From Deltaproteobacteria bacterium (lineage in GTDB: Bacteria > Desulfobacterota > Syntrophobacteria > Syntrophobacterales > Syntrophobacteraceae), in assembly GCA_021813685.1 (NCBI GenBank), contig JAKAJS010000097.1, positions 1 to 64,000 on the forward strand: 64,000 nt of DNA, given 5' to 3'. The translations under genes were made by a program, and so were the position numbers. The stretch's first letter is position 1; each line of letters starts with the position of its first letter. The notes below the pieces were generated by a model. That model saw nothing but the letters and a program-made list of their open reading frames with translations. It did no database searches and was not told the origin of the DNA. This document shows, piece after piece, positions 60,061 to 64,000 of the stretch.

Positions 60061-60948
60061 TCAGCTTTTCACGTTGAGATAATTTCTCAGACTGAATTGC
60101 GCGTTGTTGATTTTGAGTTTCCTGCGGATGTTTTTCCTGTGGGTGCGCACGGTGCTCTCCGCAATGTTTAGCTGCCGAGCTATCTCGTCGGTTGTCACCC
60201 CGTTTTTGATGAGCGAGGCGATCTGCAATTCGGTAAAGGAGAGCGCCATGGCCACGCGGGAGTCGACGGCAAACCCGGTGGTGAGATCTTCGATTTGCTT
60301 GGTAAGCATTTCGAGCTGGACGGAATGGTTGTGGAGGCCCGGATCGTTTTTAAGCTTTACCACCATGGGTATGACCAGGTTTCTGAGTTTCATCGCGATC
60401 CGCTTTTCCACTTCCTCCCGTTCGCGTTCGATATTTTGGGCGAAAACCGAAAGCGCCCGGTTGGTATCCAGAAGCTGGGTATTCAGGGTTTCCAACCGTT
60501 GCTGCTGTGCGAGCAGATCCTCGCGGCTTTTTTTGAGATCGTCTATCAGCCGCTTGGATTTCCGCTCATTTTCCAGCGCCTTGAGGGCCCGCACCACCGA
60601 GTGGTAGAGCAGCTCATTTTGAAAGGGTTTTTCCAGCAGATCGAACGCCCCCAGCTTGAGCGCCCGGATAGCGATCTCCTTATCGGCATAGCCGGTTATA
60701 ATGATGATTTTCGAATCGCCGCCAAACTGCGAAATGAGGTCCAGACCGCAGACATCCAGAATGAAGATATCGAGCAGGATTATGTCGCACCGCTCCCGCC
60801 TGGCACCTTCAAGGGCCGCCTCCGCATTGGGGAAAGCTTGCGCGTGAAGCCCCCAGCTCTGAATCACCTCGGTCAGGGTTTCGCAAACCAACTGGTCGTC
60901 GTCCACCACCATGACCCTGGAATTCTTGAAAGCTTCCAAAGCGTCCAC
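60061..60948 (-). CDS. Response regulator with coiled coil and LuxR-type HTH
   Basis: 295 residues. Receiver: VVDDDQLVCET, Asp in CDIILLDIFILDVCGLDLIS, Lys in LLEKPFQNEL. A long coiled coil (residues about 125-190, SKRLIDDLKKSREDLLAQQQ) separates it from a LuxR-type HTH: FTELQIASLIKNGVTTDEIA, then STVRTHRKNIRRKLKI. The coiled coil is unusual for NarL-type proteins and suggests a fixed dimer. Start GTG 60948 with AAGGAG ten bases upstream. No kinase is adjacent. Confidence 0.85.
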   Translation of the reverse strand: MDALEAFKNSRVMVVDDDQLVCETLTEVIQSWGLHAQAFPNAEAALEGARRERCDIILLDIFILDVCGLDLISQFGGDSKIIIITGYADKEIAIRALKLGAFDLLEKPFQNELLYHSVVRALKALENERKSKRLIDDLKKSREDLLAQQQRLETLNTQLLDTNRALSVFAQNIEREREEVEKRIAMKLRNLVIPMVVKLKNDPGLHNHSVQLEMLTKQIEDLTTGFAVDSRVAMALSFTELQIASLIKNGVTTDEIARQLNIAESTVRTHRKNIRRKLKINNAQFSLRNYLNVKS

Positions 60949-61263
60949 TTTGAATCATCTCCTTCGGAGCACCAAAGCGACCAAAATGCCAAAATATTGG
61001 AAAATACGCGGATCGTGCGGGATGCCGAATGCCCCCTTCGCTGACCATCTGCCCCACTGTTTTGCTCTCGGGTACTCTGTTACCAAAAAATCGAACTAAA
61101 CGCAATAAATTAGCTATTTAGTATGAAATGCCCTATAATAGCCGCAACCTGGTATTCGAAAATTTTTCGGCAGCGTTAAAGTGCAGATTCCGGAAAGCCG
61201 ATTTATAGTAAAATAGATTTATCGATATATTACTCATCACTCGCGATACGGTATTGAGCTGAC
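60949..61263. other. Divergent promoter region, nothing specific seen
   Basis: 315 bases between the two divergent regulators. AT-rich toward 61080-61230; no sigma-54 element, palindrome or RNA stands out. Confidence 0.45.
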
Positions 61264-62616
61264 ATGGCAAAAGTGCTCCTCGTTGAATACGACCAGACCT
61301 GGCAAAATATTGCCATGCAAGGCCTGAGCGCCCACAAGGTGGAATGCTCCACGGCGTTGAGCGAGGCCTACAAGCGGCTGGAAAGCGAAGTCTTCGACGT
61401 GATCGTGGTGAGCATAGAAACCAACTATGGCGATAACGTTCGAACCCTCAAGAGCAAGCTTCCGCCCAATACCCCCGTGTTGGTGGCCAGTGAGCAGACA
61501 AAGACCGAAAATGTGGTCCAAACGATTCGGACCGGCGCCTTCGACTTCATCGTCAAACCCTACAATGCGGCCAGGATCGGTGTTGCCGTCGAGCAGGCTC
61601 TGGAAAACCGGGCTCTTCGCAATGAAATCGACTACCTGCGGCGCACCCAGGACATTACCTACGATTTCGACCGGATCATAGCCGTAAGCCCGGCCATGGG
61701 AAAAGTCATCTCCACCCTGAAAAGGATTGCGGACTCGGAGGCAACGATCCTTATCACCGGAGAAACGGGGACCGGCAAGAGCATGCTCTCCGGAACGGTA
61801 CACTACAACAGCCGAAGACGCTCCAAGCCGTTCGTGAAAATCAACTGCGCCAATATTCCCGAAACCCTTCTGGAAAGCGAGCTTTTCGGACACGAACGGG
61901 GGGCTTTTACGGGGGCGACCAAAACCCGCACGGGAAGACTCGAGCAGGCCAACGGCGGCTCGGTATTCCTCGACGAAATAGGCGAACTCACTCCCGCGCT
62001 CCAGGCAAAGCTTCTGCGGGTGCTCGAAGAAAAATGCTTCGAGCGTCTGGGAGGCAATCAGACTATCCGCACCGATATTCGCATCATTGCGGCGACCCAC
62101 AAAAACCTCGAGGCCAACGTGGAGGCCGGCACTTTCCGGCAGGATCTCTACTACAGGATCAATGTATTACGGGTGCACCTGCCGGCCCTGCGAGAGCGGG
62201 CCGAGTGCATCGAACCCCTTTCCAAATACCTGCTGGAAAAGACCTGTCGTGAACTCAAGAAGAATTTCAACGGTTTTGCCCCGGGGGTCATGGATCTTTT
62301 CAAGCGCCACACCTGGCCCGGAAACGTTCGCGAGCTTTCAAACACCATCGAACGGGCGGTTCTGCTGGAAGAAAGCAACCGGATAACCCTGGAGAGCATC
62401 TCGGTTTCAGGATTTTCGCAGAAAGCCGACCCCCCTTCCTCCAAGCCCATAAAAGACCTGGAGACAAGCGAAAAAGACCTGCTGGTAAAAGCCCTCGAAT
62501 TGGCCGACTGGGTTCAGAAAGACGCCGCCATCCGCCTCGGAGTAACGGCGCGCAAGCTCAACTACATGATTCGAAAACATGGCATTACCCACACCCGGTG
62601 GCGCAGGAACAAATGA
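61264..62616 (+). CDS. NtrC-type sigma-54 regulator with a receiver lacking the phospho-acceptor Asp
   Basis: 450 residues. Residues 1-115 are a receiver fold (MAKVLLVEYDQTWQNIAMQG), but the third strand reads FDVIVVSIETNYG, with Ser where Asp should be, and the acidic pocket is E8/D10 instead of a DD pair; the Lys of IVKPY is kept. The AAA+ core is complete (GETGTGKSMLSG, GAFTGA, VFLDEIGEL, AATHKNLE) and a Fis HTH closes it (AIRLGVTARKLNYMIRKHGI). It probably responds without phosphorylation (inference). The stop is followed at once by palindromic repeat copy 2. Confidence 0.88.
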   Translation: MAKVLLVEYDQTWQNIAMQGLSAHKVECSTALSEAYKRLESEVFDVIVVSIETNYGDNVRTLKSKLPPNTPVLVASEQTKTENVVQTIRTGAFDFIVKPYNAARIGVAVEQALENRALRNEIDYLRRTQDITYDFDRIIAVSPAMGKVISTLKRIADSEATILITGETGTGKSMLSGTVHYNSRRRSKPFVKINCANIPETLLESELFGHERGAFTGATKTRTGRLEQANGGSVFLDEIGELTPALQAKLLRVLEEKCFERLGGNQTIRTDIRIIAATHKNLEANVEAGTFRQDLYYRINVLRVHLPALRERAECIEPLSKYLLEKTCRELKKNFNGFAPGVMDLFKRHTWPGNVRELSNTIERAVLLEESNRITLESISVSGFSQKADPPSSKPIKDLETSEKDLLVKALELADWVQKDAAIRLGVTARKLNYMIRKHGITHTRWRRNK

Positions 62617-62722
62617 AATTAAGAATCACGAATTAAGAATTACGAATTCAAAATCAAAAGCCCGGGCTGATTCCTCCCAGGCTCTTAATTCGTTTTTAAT
62701 TCGTAATTCCTAATTCTTAATT
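62617..62722. repeat. Palindromic AATTAAGAATTACG repeat between convergent genes, copy 2
   Basis: Left arm AATTAAGAATCACGAATTAA (62617 on) and right arm TTAATTCGTAATTCCTAATT then CTTAATT (62697-62722) are inverted around a 36-base GC-richer centre. Same motif as 46955-47127 and again exactly between convergent genes; it supplies the last codon and stop of the YcaO-TPR gene. Confidence 0.85.
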
Positions 62723-64000
62723 GCCTTCCAGCTCTTCTTTCAGCTTTTCTATGTTTGTCCTGGCGAACTCAATATCGGGATCGAGTTCCAGCGCTATCGT
62801 GTAGAGGCGAATGGCCTCGTGTTTATGGCCGAGTTCTCTCAGGTTGGAGCCGATGTTTGCATAATCTATTGCGGAGCCCGGGTCCAGCTCGATTGCCCGT
62901 TCAAAAGAAGCGATCGATTCGTCGTGTCTTTTGAGCTTGAAGTAGCAAAACCCCTTGAGATTGAAGATTTCCTTGAGATCCGGGTTTGCCTTTTCGGCCA
63001 GTGCCAGAGCTTCGAGAGCCTCCTCGTATCGTTCCAAATCCTTGAGGCACGAAGCGATGTGGACGTGTATGCTTCCGATTTCTCCCGGGTCGGGAGACTG
63101 GTGGAGCGCGCTGGTAAAGAGGGCAAGGGCTGACTCGACGTCTCCTCGAAGCTCGAGACTGTGAGCCAAGAAAAATGTCAGGTCGTAGCGGGGACCGAAG
63201 GTTGTCAGAAGCCGGTCCATTTGCGTGACCAGTTCATCGCCGTCCAGTCCGCGCAACATGGTGCGGGCTGCGTGTTGAGCGAAGTCGGTATTGCGGGTGT
63301 GATCGAGAAAGTGGGCGCCGGGAACGATCATGTAGACCGCCGGCACCTGCAACTCCGGATGGGTGACATTAATCGCGAGCACCTGGAGGCCAATTTTGGA
63401 AAGCGCTTCGACACACCTTTCGAGTTCCACCCGGATGTTTTCGTCCTCGTGGTCGGGCATATCCTGGATGGAAATCCTGCCGTTCTTTCCGGTCATGAAG
63501 GCGGCTTCTTCGAGGCTCGCATACTTGGGAAGCGTAGGCCTGTAGGAGGTCCGGCTCTGGAAATCGCCGGCAAGCTGGGCCACCTCGGTAAGCGCCCGGC
63601 AAAGAGATTTTTCGGGATTGGAGGTGGTTCCGGCGGTAAAGACTATTTCGCTGCTTTCGGGAAAAGTGATCGGGTCGTAGGCAAGAGCCGCAACGGTCGG
63701 CACTCCGGTATCGAGCGAGAAGTCGCGCAAAAACAGCTCGATTCCATTCTTTCGAAATTTTTCCAAAAGTTCGATCGCCGCCGGGTCCTTGATGGAAGCG
63801 GAATCGATTTCCGGAGTAAGAGTCCCGTCGTAGGTAACAATCGAGCCGACATGCCTTTCGACCACTTCGCAAAGCCCCTGCAGGATGGCTTCCTCCAGAG
63901 TGTTTCCGCTGGCCGGTCCGTTATACTCGTTGATCGTGTAAAACCAGTCGATCGGAACCCACTGCTCTCGTCCGAGAGTGAGATTGCGCGCCTTTACCCA
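62717..64000 (-). CDS. YcaO-domain protein with C-terminal TPRs (N-terminus beyond window)
   Basis: The frame is open past base 64000, so about 427 C-terminal residues are seen. First comes the YcaO core: GPASGNTLEEAILQGLCEVV then ERHVGS, DTGVPTVAALAYDP, NPEKSLCRALTEVAQLAG and VPAVYMIVPG. From about residue 250 of the visible part, TPR repeats follow (ALEALALAEKANPDLKEIFN, SIASFERAIELDPGSAIDYA, IRLYTIALELDPD). YcaO enzymes use ATP to activate amide backbones in peptide or protein modification; the TPRs may recruit the substrate (inference). An internal ATG at 63865 is not the start. Confidence 0.85.
   Translation of the reverse strand, partial: WVKARNLTLGREQWVPIDWFYTINEYNGPASGNTLEEAILQGLCEVVERHVGSIVTYDGTLTPEIDSASIKDPAAIELLEKFRKNGIELFLRDFSLDTGVPTVAALAYDPITFPESSEIVFTAGTTSNPEKSLCRALTEVAQLAGDFQSRTSYRPTLPKYASLEEAAFMTGKNGRISIQDMPDHEDENIRVELERCVEALSKIGLQVLAINVTHPELQVPAVYMIVPGAHFLDHTRNTDFAQHAARTMLRGLDGDELVTQMDRLLTTFGPRYDLTFFLAHSLELRGDVESALALFTSALHQSPDPGEIGSIHVHIASCLKDLERYEEALEALALAEKANPDLKEIFNLKGFCYFKLKRHDESIASFERAIELDPGSAIDYANIGSNLRELGHKHEAIRLYTIALELDPDIEFARTNIEKLKEELEGN

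Overview
The window reads as the chromosome of an anaerobic bacterium of the Desulfobacterota (former Deltaproteobacteria), probably Syntrophobacterales-like. This is inferred from several features together: many sigma-54 activators, the anaerobic cobalamin genes cbiC, cbiD and cbiET, a MucR-type zinc finger regulator, a PEP-CTERM protein, a CoA-transferase/acetyltransferase fusion and a tmRNA tag of the Geobacter type (ADDYAFAVAA). No species is named because nothing in the sequence fixes one.

Layout. 0-10.3 kb, minus strand: a CoA-dependent catabolic cluster (acetoacetyl-CoA synthetase, URO-D-like protein, flavin oxidoreductase, amidohydrolase, acyl-CoA ligase, acyl-CoA dehydrogenase, a DUF35/crotonase fusion and a thiolase-like protein lacking both catalytic cysteines). 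It faces a MerR-TetR double-HTH regulator at 10.6 kb. 11.5-14.3 kb: a GAF/sigma-54 activator divergent from an outer-membrane channel. 15-19.9 kb: SYLF lipoid-binding protein, patatin lipoprotein, CoA-transferase and GNAT acetyltransferase. 20.2-23.4 kb: a chimeric IS66-type element and a decayed hybrid histidine kinase.

23.3-30.9 kb is the most unusual part. A second 515-residue GAF/sigma-54 activator lies beside five transcription units. Each unit has the same architecture: a conserved upstream box pair, about 90 bp, a near-perfect -24/-12 promoter, then a small gene. Four of the five encode short secreted cysteine peptides in two unrelated families, with a decayed sixth copy. The same box pair occurs before the outer-membrane channel at 13.3 kb, so both activators probably share one regulon. 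A cytidylate-kinase-like protein and a membrane protein with 14 tandem RTxL heptads are embedded in it. A diadenylate-cyclase-like protein, an integrase stub and ssrA (tmRNA) follow at 31-34 kb, which suggests that part of this region arrived by integration at ssrA.

34-64 kb is more ordinary: lgt with a CoA-transferase/GNAT fusion and a nuclease-fold protein; mobA; a CDP-alcohol phosphotransferase; AbrB and MucR regulators; phoB-phoR behind a Pho-box-like array; cbiC-cbiD-cbiET; a PfkB kinase; a thiolase; small secreted proteins; an orphan PEP-CTERM protein with a sigma-54 promoter; a PhnD-type binding protein with a NarL-type two-component pair; a decayed HEPN/MNT module; tRNA-Glu and tRNA-Gln; kdsD; two response regulators, one without its phospho-acceptor aspartate; and a YcaO-TPR protein running off the right edge. 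Two long palindromic AATTAAGAATTACG repeats sit exactly in convergent gene gaps.
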